Origin: Epilithonimonas caeni DSM 17710
GTDB taxonomy: Bacteria > Bacteroidota > Bacteroidia > Flavobacteriales > Weeksellaceae
Assembly (NCBI RefSeq): GCF_000426465.1
Contig: NZ_AUFK01000019.1
Location: 1 to 64,000, forward strand
Direction: 5' to 3'
Length of the DNA stretch: 64,000 nt
Numbering within the stretch: the stretch's first letter is position 1; each line of letters opens with the position of its first letter. Position numbers and translations under genes: made by a program. The notes below the pieces were generated by a model. That model was not told the origin of the DNA and searched no databases. It saw only the letters and a list, made by a program, of their open reading frames with translations. Below, piece after piece: positions 32,668 to 41,431 of the stretch.

Positions 32668-33471
32668 ATGAAAATTGCAGTTTTAGGCGCAGGAAATATG
32701 GGTTTGTCATTTTCAAGATCTTTTTTGAAATATGAATTGATAAAACCGCAAAATCTACACCTCATCACAAGAAACGAAAACAAAAAAGATAAAATAAAAA
32801 CGTTGTTTCCAGAATCAGAAATCTCGTCATTTGATGAAATTCAAAATTTGGAAGCTGACCTTATTATCATTGCTGTGAAACCTCAGGATTTTGGGTTTGT
32901 AGCAGAAAACTTGCCTTTCAGTATTTCAGAAAAATCGATGGTTCTGTCAATAATGGCTGGCATTTCTATTGAGAAAATCCAAAAACTTCTGAACCACAAA
33001 TCCGTCGTAAGAGCAATGCCCAACTCTCCTACTCTTCTCGGAATGGGAATCACAGGCTATACTGCAGCAGAAGGAATTTCTTTCTCAGAATTGATGAACG
33101 TTGAACGTTTACTAAATTCGACGGGACGTTCTGTTTACCTGGAGGATGAAAACCTTTTGAATGGTGTCACAGCGCTTTCAGGAAGCGGGCCAGCTTATTT
33201 CTATTACATCATTGATGCCATGATAAAAGCCGGGACCGAAATGGGAATCGATGAAAATCTTTCGAAGTTATTCGTAAAGCAGACCATGTTAGGCGCATAT
33301 CATCTCATTAATAATTCGGATAAATCTTTGGAAGAATTGATAAAAGATGTCGCTTCAAAAGGCGGAACAACGGAAGCGGCTCTCAAAACCTTCGAGGAAA
33401 ACGAGTTGAAATCAATCCTGAAAAAAGGAATCTTGGCGGCGGAAAACAGAGCGAAGGAACTGAATTCATAA
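32668..33471 (+). CDS. proC: Pyrroline-5-carboxylate reductase
   Basis: Last step of proline synthesis: NAD(P)H-dependent reduction of pyrroline-5-carboxylate. 267 residues, the normal length. The Rossmann motif MKIAVLGAGNMGLSFSRSFL opens the protein. VVRAMPNSPTLLGMGITGY is near residues 112-130, the substrate-binding loop ALSGSGPAYFYYIIDAMIKA near 169-188, and the C-terminal VASKGGTTEAALKTFEENEL near 228-247. It stands downstream of the nested repeat and shortly before an unknown gene. Confidence 0.96.
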   Translation: MKIAVLGAGNMGLSFSRSFLKYELIKPQNLHLITRNENKKDKIKTLFPESEISSFDEIQNLEADLIIIAVKPQDFGFVAENLPFSISEKSMVLSIMAGISIEKIQKLLNHKSVVRAMPNSPTLLGMGITGYTAAEGISFSELMNVERLLNSTGRSVYLEDENLLNGVTALSGSGPAYFYYIIDAMIKAGTEMGIDENLSKLFVKQTMLGAYHLINNSDKSLEELIKDVASKGGTTEAALKTFEENELKSILKKGILAAENRAKELNS

Positions 33472-33480
33472 TCTTTGAAA

Positions 33481-34236
33481 ATGACAGAATACAAGGAATT
33501 TTCAGAATCTGAATTAAACAAATTAATTCCAATTCAAAATGATTTTAAGGCAGAATTTAAAATTGATGATTTTGCCCATTGGTTTTATGACGCAGATGTA
33601 GAAATATTAAGACTTTACAATGATGATAATGATGAAGTCTTTTTCAAATACATTCCAATCGGAACATTTTCATTGACATCAAAAACTTGGATGTGGAGCT
33701 GGTTCAATAATTATTTGTCCGAGAAAAATAAAGTTGAAACTTTAAAAATTAAAAAATTCGGAGAAGAAAATAATTATGAAAAGCTAACAAATGGAACATT
33801 TCCAAGTGATGAATATGACGGATGGGAATTCCTTGCCATTGCTTTTGAAATTTTAAACGGAATTGGGACTTACAAAATCAACCTTGAAAACTTAGAATAT
33901 TACGTTTTAATTACTGAACAAGTTTACGCAGACGGAAATTCAGAAGTAAAAAAATTGAAACAGAAAAAACTAGAATGTGGGAATCACGGTTATAGAAGAC
34001 CTGCTTTTGTTTGCCAACATTTGGATTCTGAAACAAAAAGAGGATTTGTAGAATCTTTTGAAGCTACTCCAGATATGGATTTGGAAGACGAAGAACATTT
34101 TGAGGCTTGGTGTGATGAATGTGAAAAAATAAGAATTAAATACAATGGTTGGAATGAAGAATCTGAAAAATTTGTAAACATAAAAATGGTTTGCGAAAAT
34201 TGTTATTTTGAAATGAAAGCTTTAAATAATTCGTAG
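33481..34236 (+). CDS. Unknown protein with a DUF6882-like part and Cys/His-rich C-terminus
   Basis: A 251-residue soluble acidic protein without a firm family call. The N-terminal half has IGTFSLTSKTWMWSWFNNYL near residues 58-77, similar in style to DUF6882 proteins. The C-terminal half carries cysteine and histidine pairs (ECGNHGY, VCQHLD, WCDECEKI, VCENCYFE) that could bind zinc. I chose the ATG at 33481 rather than the TTG at 33475 because ATG is the stronger start. The GNAT gene begins four bases after its stop. Confidence 0.6.
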   Translation: MTEYKEFSESELNKLIPIQNDFKAEFKIDDFAHWFYDADVEILRLYNDDNDEVFFKYIPIGTFSLTSKTWMWSWFNNYLSEKNKVETLKIKKFGEENNYEKLTNGTFPSDEYDGWEFLAIAFEILNGIGTYKINLENLEYYVLITEQVYADGNSEVKKLKQKKLECGNHGYRRPAFVCQHLDSETKRGFVESFEATPDMDLEDEEHFEAWCDECEKIRIKYNGWNEESEKFVNIKMVCENCYFEMKALNNS

Positions 34237-34240
34237 GAAA

Positions 34241-34672
34241 ATGTACAACAAAAACGACTTCTATATTTCTACTGATAAATCCAAAATGGACATAGAAACC
34301 ATTCATCGTTATTTGTCGGAAGAATCTTATTGGGCAAAAGGCGTTCCTAGAGAAATTGTTGAAAAATCGGTTGCTAATTCTTTTTGTTTTGGCGTATTTT
34401 ATCAGGATAAGCAAGTTGGATTTGCAAAAGTGATCACAGATTTTACGACGATTGCTTATTTGGGAGATGTGTTTATTTTAGATGAATTTCGTGGCCTTGG
34501 TTTATCAAAATCATTAATGGAAAACATTATGAATCATCCTGAATTACAGGGTTTGAGAAGATGGATTTTGCTAACGGCTGATGCTCACGAGCTTTATAAA
34601 AAATTTGGATGGAATAACATCAAGGAGCCTGCAAGATGGATGGAAGTTCATACTAAGAATCCTTATCAATAA
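34241..34672 (+). CDS. GNAT-family N-acetyltransferase
   Basis: A 143-residue acetyl-CoA-dependent acyltransferase. The fold is recognised by the core strands GVFYQDKQVGFAKVITDF near residues 51-68, AYLGDVFILDEFRGLGLSKS near 72-91 with a diverged acetyl-CoA pyrophosphate loop (RGLGLS), and LLTADAHELYKKFGWNNI near 108-125. The substrate is unknown. It follows the unknown zinc-pair protein gene by four bases and is probably co-transcribed. Confidence 0.88.
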   Translation: MYNKNDFYISTDKSKMDIETIHRYLSEESYWAKGVPREIVEKSVANSFCFGVFYQDKQVGFAKVITDFTTIAYLGDVFILDEFRGLGLSKSLMENIMNHPELQGLRRWILLTADAHELYKKFGWNNIKEPARWMEVHTKNPYQ

Positions 34673-34749
34673 AGATTACTTATAATTTTAATATAATTCA
34701 TCTCGCTGATTTTGCAGATAGAGCAGATTTAATTTGAAAATCAGTTAAA

Positions 34750-35181
34750 TCAAAAAAATCTGCGAGAATGAAACTTTTTGTCAAACAACTGATAAATACA
34801 AAAACCAATCGCAACGCCAGCAGTATTCAGAATAACATCGTCAATATCAAAAACACCCAGTCTTGTGAAATACTGAAGACTTTCTATCAAAATAATTGCG
34901 AAAAGAAAGTCCAGAATCAGAAGCCAAAAGTTGTTGAGTTTCGGAAAGACAATTCCTAAAAATCCAAATGGTACAAACATCAATATATTACCGAAAATAT
35001 TAACGACGATCGTCTTCCAAAGAATGGTTTCTTTTATGAAACCCACAGTTGAAAACATCGGAATCAACCTTACAATGTTAATATCATACTGGCTTCTCCC
35101 AAATCCGAAAAACATCAGATAAAGTAAAAACAAAGTGTAAAACGGAATCAATATTTTATATAATTTCTTCAAAAAATCCAT
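34750..35181 (-). CDS. VanZ-like membrane protein
   Basis: A 143-residue membrane protein with four predicted transmembrane helices. The VanZ-like signature is visible: an N-terminal helix, a polar loop RLIPMFSTVGF, then NIFGNILMFVPFGFLGI near residues 59-75 and a later IESLQYFTRLGVFDIDDVIL near 101-120. Relatives include the teicoplanin-resistance protein VanZ, but most bacterial members have unknown function; this does not indicate glycopeptide resistance. A longer frame from 35331 would add 50 unlikely residues; MDFLKKLYKIL at 35181 is the better start. Confidence 0.8.
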   Translation of the reverse strand: MDFLKKLYKILIPFYTLFLLYLMFFGFGRSQYDINIVRLIPMFSTVGFIKETILWKTIVVNIFGNILMFVPFGFLGIVFPKLNNFWLLILDFLFAIILIESLQYFTRLGVFDIDDVILNTAGVAIGFCIYQLFDKKFHSRRFF

Positions 35182-35209
35182 ACAGAAAATTCGATTCCAA
35201 ATATACAAA

Positions 35210-36193
35210 CTATTGTTGCTGCTGTTGTTGCTGTTGCATTTCCAAAAACATTCGGTAAGAATTACTTTGAGGTAAAATCTCTTCAATCGATGGATTATTT
35301 TCTCTGATGTACATTGGAACTTTAGGAACATCAGTTAGATTTTTGGTCTTATCGGTCGTAATAATTACAGAAACGCCCAATTTGTGGCTGGATGTTCCTT
35401 TATATGTCCCTTTCACGGGAGTACAATCTTTGAAATCTCTTCCCACCGCAATCTTGATATGCCGGTCGCTTACCCAGCAATTATTCGTCGGGTCGTTTCC
35501 AAGCCAGCCGTAACCCGGAATAAAAACTTCTACCCAGGCGTGCGTTGCACCTTCACCTCTCAATTCCTGATTGCTCGGACTGATATATCCGCTGACGTAT
35601 CTCGAAGGCACACCCAACATTCTCAGCATTCCCAAAAGCAAATGTGCAAAATCCTGACAAACACCGGCTTTCAGTTCCCAAATCTCATCTATCTCCGTTT
35701 CAAAATCCGTGATTCCTTGTCGGTATGTAAAATTTTCATAAATGTAAGTTGACAAAGCCGTTGTCGTTTCCATCACAGACAAATCTGAAGTTGCTACAGA
35801 TCTTATAGTGGACAGAATCTCTGCCTTATTTTTAATATTTTCCTGTCTTACAAAATCGATGTAAGGAAACTGATTTGCCTGTTCTTTTACAATCTGCCAT
35901 TGCTCTTCGACATTCAGATTGATGACCGGCAATTCTATTGGAAACGTTTCTACAACCAATTCGACTTTGATCTCCAAAAAATGATGCGGTTCCACAATTG
36001 TGAAAACGCCAATTCTGTTGGTAAAATAATCATAATAATAATCGATATTGGAATTCGGAAACAGAGATATTTTCTGTTCGATAACTTCTTGGAAATCATT
36101 GGTCATTGGCGACAAAATAATCTGGTTAGCACTGTCTGTAACCGCAGAAGAATACTCGTATCTCGTAATGTGTAAAATATTGAAAACTGGCAT
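35210..36193 (-). CDS. Transglutaminase-like protein with polyglutamine tail
   Basis: A 327-residue cytoplasmic transglutaminase-core protein. An N-terminal beta domain (about residues 1-100) is followed by the catalytic core: Cys in ELKAGVCQDFAHLLLGMLRM near 173-192, His in GATHAWVEVFIPGYGWLGND near 216-235, and Asp in NDPTNN. The last 12 residues include eight Gln in a row, encoded by a CAA/CAG mixture that may be slippage-prone. It forms the last gene of a conserved cluster with the alpha-E and permuted ATP-grasp genes, thought to make or process a peptide or modified amino acid; the product is unknown. Confidence 0.88.
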   Translation of the reverse strand: MPVFNILHITRYEYSSAVTDSANQIILSPMTNDFQEVIEQKISLFPNSNIDYYYDYFTNRIGVFTIVEPHHFLEIKVELVVETFPIELPVINLNVEEQWQIVKEQANQFPYIDFVRQENIKNKAEILSTIRSVATSDLSVMETTTALSTYIYENFTYRQGITDFETEIDEIWELKAGVCQDFAHLLLGMLRMLGVPSRYVSGYISPSNQELRGEGATHAWVEVFIPGYGWLGNDPTNNCWVSDRHIKIAVGRDFKDCTPVKGTYKGTSSHKLGVSVIITTDKTKNLTDVPKVPMYIRENNPSIEEILPQSNSYRMFLEMQQQQQQQQ

Positions 36194-36220
36194 AAAATTA
36201 ATAATGCTATTTTGCTTCTG

Positions 36221-37141
36221 TTAAACAACCAAACCAAAAAACTGGTGGTTAAAAATATTTGAAATTTCGTAAATATCACTTTCTATTCTGGCAAGAAAAA
36301 GCATCTTTTCCTCGCGTGTTCTGGGATGTCTTGTAAACTGGACATTCGCAATACATTTCCCGATGAAAAAACCGACTGTTTCATCACTTTCGCCCTGTTC
36401 TCCGGAATTGAGCTGTTTTGCAAATTTGTCTAATTCATTCAGAGAATAAGTGATCGAATTGGGAAAAAGCGGTTCGTAGATCATTTGATAAAAAATCCTT
36501 TCCTTTTCCATCGTTCCGAGATTATGCCGAAGATAAAAATCATAACCACTTACCGAACTCAGAAAATACCGCCAGTTGGAGTAATCGTTATCCAAAAGGT
36601 CTTCGCCGTAGAGAATCCATTGTTTTCGGATCAGATTGATACAATTCAGAACTCTTTCAATATATTTTCCAAGCTCCAGAAAACAGTAACCTTCATCTCT
36701 CGCCACATAATTGTCGATAACACCATAATAAACCATCGATTGCTTCACCAAAACATCAAAAACACTGATCGGGTCACCATATCTGGATTGGCTGAACAGG
36801 AAATGGTCCTTCATCTGATGATGAAAATCGTTGAGACATTGCCAGACATCTTTATTGATGTGGTCTTGTGCACTTCTGGCATTTTCTCTCGCCCGGAAGA
36901 TATTACTGGCAATGGACAGATCATTATTGATATCAAAAAGCGCCTTGGAAATCAGATTTCCAAAACTGTAATCATCATTATCGATCTCGATTTGATTTTC
37001 TTCGCAAAAATTTTCCCAACTTTCCACAGAAGCGCCATCCTGATAAGCAATATATCTCGTATGAAAAACTTTGAGCTGAAAATTTGTTCGCTCCATATAA
37101 CGGCTCATCCAAAATATATTTTCTGCAACTCTACTTAGCAT
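36221..37141 (-). CDS. Alpha-E domain protein (DUF403)
   Basis: A 306-residue mostly helical protein. The N-terminus MLSRVAENIFWMSRYMERTN is the family signature, followed by the conserved IFRARENARSAQDHINKDVW near residues 81-100. The alpha-E domain is found beside circularly permuted ATP-grasp and transglutaminase proteins across bacteria, as here. It has no assigned activity and is thought to serve a shared peptide-related pathway. Spacing to the ATP-grasp gene is 40 bases and to the transglutaminase gene 27 bases, so one operon is likely. Confidence 0.88.
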   Translation of the reverse strand: MLSRVAENIFWMSRYMERTNFQLKVFHTRYIAYQDGASVESWENFCEENQIEIDNDDYSFGNLISKALFDINNDLSIASNIFRARENARSAQDHINKDVWQCLNDFHHQMKDHFLFSQSRYGDPISVFDVLVKQSMVYYGVIDNYVARDEGYCFLELGKYIERVLNCINLIRKQWILYGEDLLDNDYSNWRYFLSSVSGYDFYLRHNLGTMEKERIFYQMIYEPLFPNSITYSLNELDKFAKQLNSGEQGESDETVGFFIGKCIANVQFTRHPRTREEKMLFLARIESDIYEISNIFNHQFFGLVV

Positions 37142-37181
37142 TTATTTTTTAATTGATTAATTGTTAATGATGAAAGTTGAA

Positions 37182-38624
37182 TTAATCTACAACCCATGTA
37201 TCTTTGGAACCGCCACCTTGAGAGGAATTTACGACAATTGAACCTTCTTTCAGCGCTACTCTCGTCAGCCCGCCAGGAACAATATCAATTCCATCCGGAC
37301 CGTATAAAGCGAAAGGTCTCAGATCTACCCTTCTTGGTTGCAAAACGCCGTTGATATAACAAGGTGCAGTAGAAAGTTTTATGATTGGTTGAGCGATGTA
37401 ACTTCTAGGATTCAGGTTGATCTGCTTCGTGAATTCAGCAATTTCTTCATCGGTTGCCTTGTCACCGATCAGCATTCCGTAACCACCACTTTCATTGGTT
37501 TTTTTGACCACCATTTTATGCATATTTTCGATGGTGTATTTCCGTTCGTCAAGGTTTTCCATCCGGTAAGTCGGAACACTTTTCAGAATCGGTTCTTCTC
37601 CCAGATAATACCGGATCATATCCGGAACGTATGAATAGATAGCCTTATCATCTGCAACACCGTTCCCCATTGCATTGACGATAATGACACTTCCTTTTCT
37701 GTAAGCATGATATAGTCCCGGAACACCCAAAACACTGTCCTGACGAAAAACCAGCGGATCGATGAACTCATCATCCACTCTTCTGTAAATGACATCTACT
37801 TTTTTGAGTCCTTTCGTCGTTTTCATATAAACCTGATGATTTTGAACCACCAGATCACGACCTTCCACCAATTCGATCCCCATCAATCTGGCCAAAGTTG
37901 TATGCTCAAAATAAGCGGAATTGAAAATGCCCGGCGTCAGTAAAACCACATTAGGTTTTGCACTGATCTGGCGACCGAATGACAATAGATTTTTTATTAA
38001 AAGATCAGGATAGATATTAACTTGTTTAACCTTTATATTAGGCAAAATATTAGGAAAAAGCCGGTAACTCATTTTCCTGTTTTCCAACATATAACTCACT
38101 CCGGAAGGCGTTCTGAGATTATCTTCCAAAACATAATAGCTCCCGTCATGATCTCGGACAAGGTCGATTCCGCTAATGTGTGTATAAATATCAAAAGGCA
38201 CATCTACGTTTATCATTTCGCGAAGATAATTGGGACACGTATAAACCAAAGACGAAGGCAAAACTTCATCTTTTATAATGAATTGCTGATGATAGACATC
38301 TTTTAGAAAAATATTGAGCGCCTTTAGTCTTTGTTTTATTCCTTTCTGTATAAACTCCCATTCCGAAGACTGAATAATCCTTGGAACCACATCAAAAGGG
38401 AAAATTTTTTCGATGCCTTCACCGTCATTATAAACCGTGAAAGTGATGCCTTGTGTCATAAAGAGTTTCTTTGCAAGGTCATTTTTCTGATCCATTTCAG
38501 AAACATCAAACTTGGAAAAACCAGTCACAAAATCCTGATAATGATCTCTCACCGCATTATTGGACATCATCTCATCATAAATATCATCTATTTTTGGATA
38601 ACCACTCAAAAAATCATCATTCAT
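37182..38624 (-). CDS. Circularly permuted type 2 ATP-grasp protein
   Basis: A 480-residue cytoplasmic ligase-like protein, first gene of the cluster. ISGIDLVRDHDGSYYVLEDN near residues 148-167, RTPSGVSYMLENR near 170-182, and the late ESGGYGMLIGD and PRRVDLRPFALYGPDGIDIV stretches are the family motifs; the nucleotide-binding core is permuted compared with standard ATP-grasp ligases. Such enzymes use ATP to form an amide or peptide bond. Together with the alpha-E and transglutaminase proteins it is a three-gene module whose product is unknown to me. Confidence 0.9.
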   Translation of the reverse strand: MNDDFLSGYPKIDDIYDEMMSNNAVRDHYQDFVTGFSKFDVSEMDQKNDLAKKLFMTQGITFTVYNDGEGIEKIFPFDVVPRIIQSSEWEFIQKGIKQRLKALNIFLKDVYHQQFIIKDEVLPSSLVYTCPNYLREMINVDVPFDIYTHISGIDLVRDHDGSYYVLEDNLRTPSGVSYMLENRKMSYRLFPNILPNIKVKQVNIYPDLLIKNLLSFGRQISAKPNVVLLTPGIFNSAYFEHTTLARLMGIELVEGRDLVVQNHQVYMKTTKGLKKVDVIYRRVDDEFIDPLVFRQDSVLGVPGLYHAYRKGSVIIVNAMGNGVADDKAIYSYVPDMIRYYLGEEPILKSVPTYRMENLDERKYTIENMHKMVVKKTNESGGYGMLIGDKATDEEIAEFTKQINLNPRSYIAQPIIKLSTAPCYINGVLQPRRVDLRPFALYGPDGIDIVPGGLTRVALKEGSIVVNSSQGGGSKDTWVVD

Positions 38625-38851
38625 AGCTATATTTTATGTTTTTAAAACACTAATATATAAAATTAATAGGGGTTATTATATTTTTTATTCAAAATAAATT
38701 ATCAACACCCCATTTCAAAAGACATTTAAATTAAATAAAATCAATTTCTATATTTTAATTAGAAATTCATAACAGAATCCTTTAACTACAATATTCCCCT
38801 TGACTTTTTTTGTAATTTTTAGTATATTCGTTACTCATTTGCACGAAATAG

Positions 38852-41053
38852 ATGATTTACGACCTAGAGAAAGAAAACAAGGAAATCCTTGCCCGATATA
38901 AAGACCTCATTACCAATACATACCGTACTCTGGACGAGGAACAGAACAAGCTTATCAGAAAAGCCTTTGATATTGCTTTGGACGCTCACAAAGACCAGCG
39001 TAGAAAAACCGGCGAACCGTACATCTATCATCCGATAGAAGTCGCTAAAATTGTGGCAAATGAAGTTGGCCTGGGTGCAACGAGTATCGCCTGTGCCTTA
39101 CTCCATGATGTCATCGAGGATTCCGAATATACCTACGAAGACCTCAATAAGATATTCGGAAAAACGATTGCTGATATCGTCAGCGGATTGACGAAAATCT
39201 CTGTAATGAACCAGCAGAACATCTCTGTCCAGTCTGAAAATTACAGAAAACTTTTACTTACGCTGTCCGAAGACTTCCGGGTAATTCTCATCAAAATAGC
39301 AGACCGGCTGCACAATATGAGAACCCTGGAAAGCATGCATCCCGTAAAGCAGAAAAAGATCGCTGCAGAAACTGCGTATATCTATGCGCCGTTAGCTCAT
39401 AGATTTGGACTTTACTCTATCAAATCAGAACTAGAGGACCTATCATTAAAATATAACAATCCTGAGGTCTACAATGAGATCCTAAGCAAATTAGAAACAG
39501 CAAAGGAAGTCCGTGAAAAATATGTGGAGGAGTTCACAAAAGAAGTTTCCGAACAGCTGAAAGAAGAAAATCTCAACTTTACGATCAAAGGACGCGCAAA
39601 AGCCATCAGTTCGATTTATAGAAAAATGCAGAAGCAGAACGTGACCTTTGAAGAAGTCTACGACAACTATGCGATCAGGATCATCTATAAGTCCGACCCT
39701 AGAAACGAAAAATTCTTAGCCTGGAAGATCTACTCCATCGTAACAGATCTTTATCAAAGTAATCCTTCCCGAATGCGTGACTGGATCTCCCAGCCAAGGT
39801 CAACTGGTTATGAAAGTCTCCATTTGACCGTAATGGGACCTGATAAAAAATGGATAGAAGTGCAGATCCGCTCTGAAAGGATGAACGAGATTGCAGAAAA
39901 AGGAGTTGCGGCCCATTACAAATACAAAGAAGGCTACAGGAAAAACACGGATGACCAGAGATTCGAAAACTGGGTTTCCGAGATCAGGGACGTTCTCGAG
40001 CAACAACAAAACCTTTCCACATCCGAGCTTCTTGACAATATTAAATTAAATCTTTATTCCAAAGAGGTTTTTGTTTTTACTCCAAAAGGAGAAATCAAAA
40101 TTCTTCCGACCGGAGCTACGGCTTTGGATTTTGCCTTTTCTGTACACTCAGACCTGGGAACAAAATGCCTGGGAGCAAAGATCAACGGGAAATTGGTTCC
40201 GATAAGTTATGTTCTTCAGAATGGGGACCAGATAGACATTCTTTCCTCTCAGAATCAAAAACCGAAAGCTGACTGGCTGGATTTTGTGGTGACTTCCAAA
40301 GCCAAGTCAAAGATCAAGAACATCCTTAATTCCGAAAAAAACCAGAATACCGCGGAAGGGAAAGAGATTCTCCAAAGAAAAATGCGTCATGCAAAACTGA
40401 ATTTCTCCGACGAAGAGATCAACGGATTACAAAAATTCTTGAATTTAAAAACCTCTCAGGATCTTTTCCTTGGTTTTCAAAATGGTACTTTCGACATTGG
40501 TGATATTAAACGATATTCTGACAAAAAGAGTATCCTCAGCAATATATTCAATCGTTTCAGAAAATCATCCTCCAAGGAAGAATATGTTGAAAAGGTCGAC
40601 TCTAATCTGGATATGATCGTATTCGGAAAAGATGAGGAGAAACTGAATTATTCTTTTGCTAAATGCTGTACAGTGATTCCTGGCGATAAAATTTTCGGAT
40701 TCATTACCATTTCTGATGGGATCAAAGTCCATAGCGAAAGCTGCCCAAATGCGATCAACCTAAGAGCTAATTATGACTACAGGGTTTTGCAGGCAAAATG
40801 GGTCAATGCGGAGAGCTTTAAAAACAGGATCAAAATCGAGATCGAAGGTCTGGACAGAATGGGAATGATCAACGACATCACGGCAGTTATCAGCGGTTCT
40901 ATGAATATGGATATGAAGAGTATGAGCATTGCTTCAAATGATGGTATTTTTACAGGAAGTATCGCTCTCGAGGTTAAAAATAAAAGCCAATTGGAAGAAA
41001 CTTTCAAACAGCTAAAAGCAATAAAGGGTGTTTCTAAAGTGAAGCGAACATAA
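38852..41053 (+). CDS. Bifunctional (p)ppGpp synthetase/hydrolase (Rel/SpoT)
   Basis: Stringent response enzyme, 733 residues. The HD hydrolase domain is intact (HPIEVAKIVANEVG, LLHDVIEDSEYT with HD, KIADRLHNMRTL; about residues 45-155). The synthetase domain carries RAKAISSIYRKMQKQN and STGYESLHLTVMGPDKKWIE (about 240-345). A TGS domain (VFVFTPKGEIKILPTGATAL) is near 406-465 and a C-terminal ACT domain near 655-733. Both activities are expected, so it may be the main alarmone enzyme of this genome. About 225 AT-rich bases precede it, with no clear consensus promoter. Confidence 0.95.
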   Translation: MIYDLEKENKEILARYKDLITNTYRTLDEEQNKLIRKAFDIALDAHKDQRRKTGEPYIYHPIEVAKIVANEVGLGATSIACALLHDVIEDSEYTYEDLNKIFGKTIADIVSGLTKISVMNQQNISVQSENYRKLLLTLSEDFRVILIKIADRLHNMRTLESMHPVKQKKIAAETAYIYAPLAHRFGLYSIKSELEDLSLKYNNPEVYNEILSKLETAKEVREKYVEEFTKEVSEQLKEENLNFTIKGRAKAISSIYRKMQKQNVTFEEVYDNYAIRIIYKSDPRNEKFLAWKIYSIVTDLYQSNPSRMRDWISQPRSTGYESLHLTVMGPDKKWIEVQIRSERMNEIAEKGVAAHYKYKEGYRKNTDDQRFENWVSEIRDVLEQQQNLSTSELLDNIKLNLYSKEVFVFTPKGEIKILPTGATALDFAFSVHSDLGTKCLGAKINGKLVPISYVLQNGDQIDILSSQNQKPKADWLDFVVTSKAKSKIKNILNSEKNQNTAEGKEILQRKMRHAKLNFSDEEINGLQKFLNLKTSQDLFLGFQNGTFDIGDIKRYSDKKSILSNIFNRFRKSSSKEEYVEKVDSNLDMIVFGKDEEKLNYSFAKCCTVIPGDKIFGFITISDGIKVHSESCPNAINLRANYDYRVLQAKWVNAESFKNRIKIEIEGLDRMGMINDITAVISGSMNMDMKSMSIASNDGIFTGSIALEVKNKSQLEETFKQLKAIKGVSKVKRT

Positions 41054-41202
41054 TGCAAATTATCAAAATACCTTCAACATTTTTTTCACACTAGAGAGGC
41101 AATTCCATCAAATTGAGAATAAGAAAATTGCCAATCAGTATTTTGACCGCTTCAATTTTATCCGGAATTATAGGCTTTGTAATTTTAAATTTCAATAAAA
41201 AA

Positions 41203-41227
41203 CCTTCCAATATTAATTGAAAGGTTT
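41203..41227. terminator. Hairpin between the Rel gene and the small lysine-rich gene
   Basis: AACCTTCCAAT and ATTGAAAGGTT form an imperfect stem with one mismatch, flanked by A and T runs. It can terminate in either direction, serving the gene that ends at 41235 on the minus strand and read-through from the Rel gene. Confidence 0.55.
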
Positions 41228-41234
41228 TTAAATA

Positions 41235-41345
41235 TCAATCTCTTTTGGAAGCATTTTTCTTTTCCCTTTTAGCTTCTTTCTTTTCTTTTGCTGTTTTCAG
41301 TGGTTCTTTTTTCACTGCTTTTTTAGCATCTTGACCTTTTGCCAT
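41235..41345 (-). CDS. 36-residue lysine-rich protein
   Basis: A short frame encoding MAKGQDAKKAVKKEPLKTAK and then EKKEAKREKKNASKRD. Seventeen of its 36 residues are Lys or Arg, giving a strongly basic, probably disordered peptide. Coding is supported by the start codon, a terminator-like hairpin right after the stop, and my recollection that nearly identical short proteins occur in other Flavobacteriia. No function is known; ribosome or nucleic acid contact is only suggested by the charge. Confidence 0.6.
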   Translation of the reverse strand: MAKGQDAKKAVKKEPLKTAKEKKEAKREKKNASKRD

Positions 41346-41431
41346 ATTTTTATATTTTAGTGTTTTGTTTTTAGTATTGTAAATATAATGATTTTAATAA
41401 ATGCTATTGGGATAAAACACCTTAACAAAAA

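Noticed and set aside
34750-35181. Glycopeptide resistance gene (VanZ)
   Set aside because: Only the broad VanZ-like fold is supported, and no other van genes are present.
41113-41220. TTG-started 35-codon frame with a hydrophobic segment after the Rel gene
   Set aside because: It ends within the stem-loop, has a weak start and no remembered homolog. It could be a membrane micro-protein but support is too thin.
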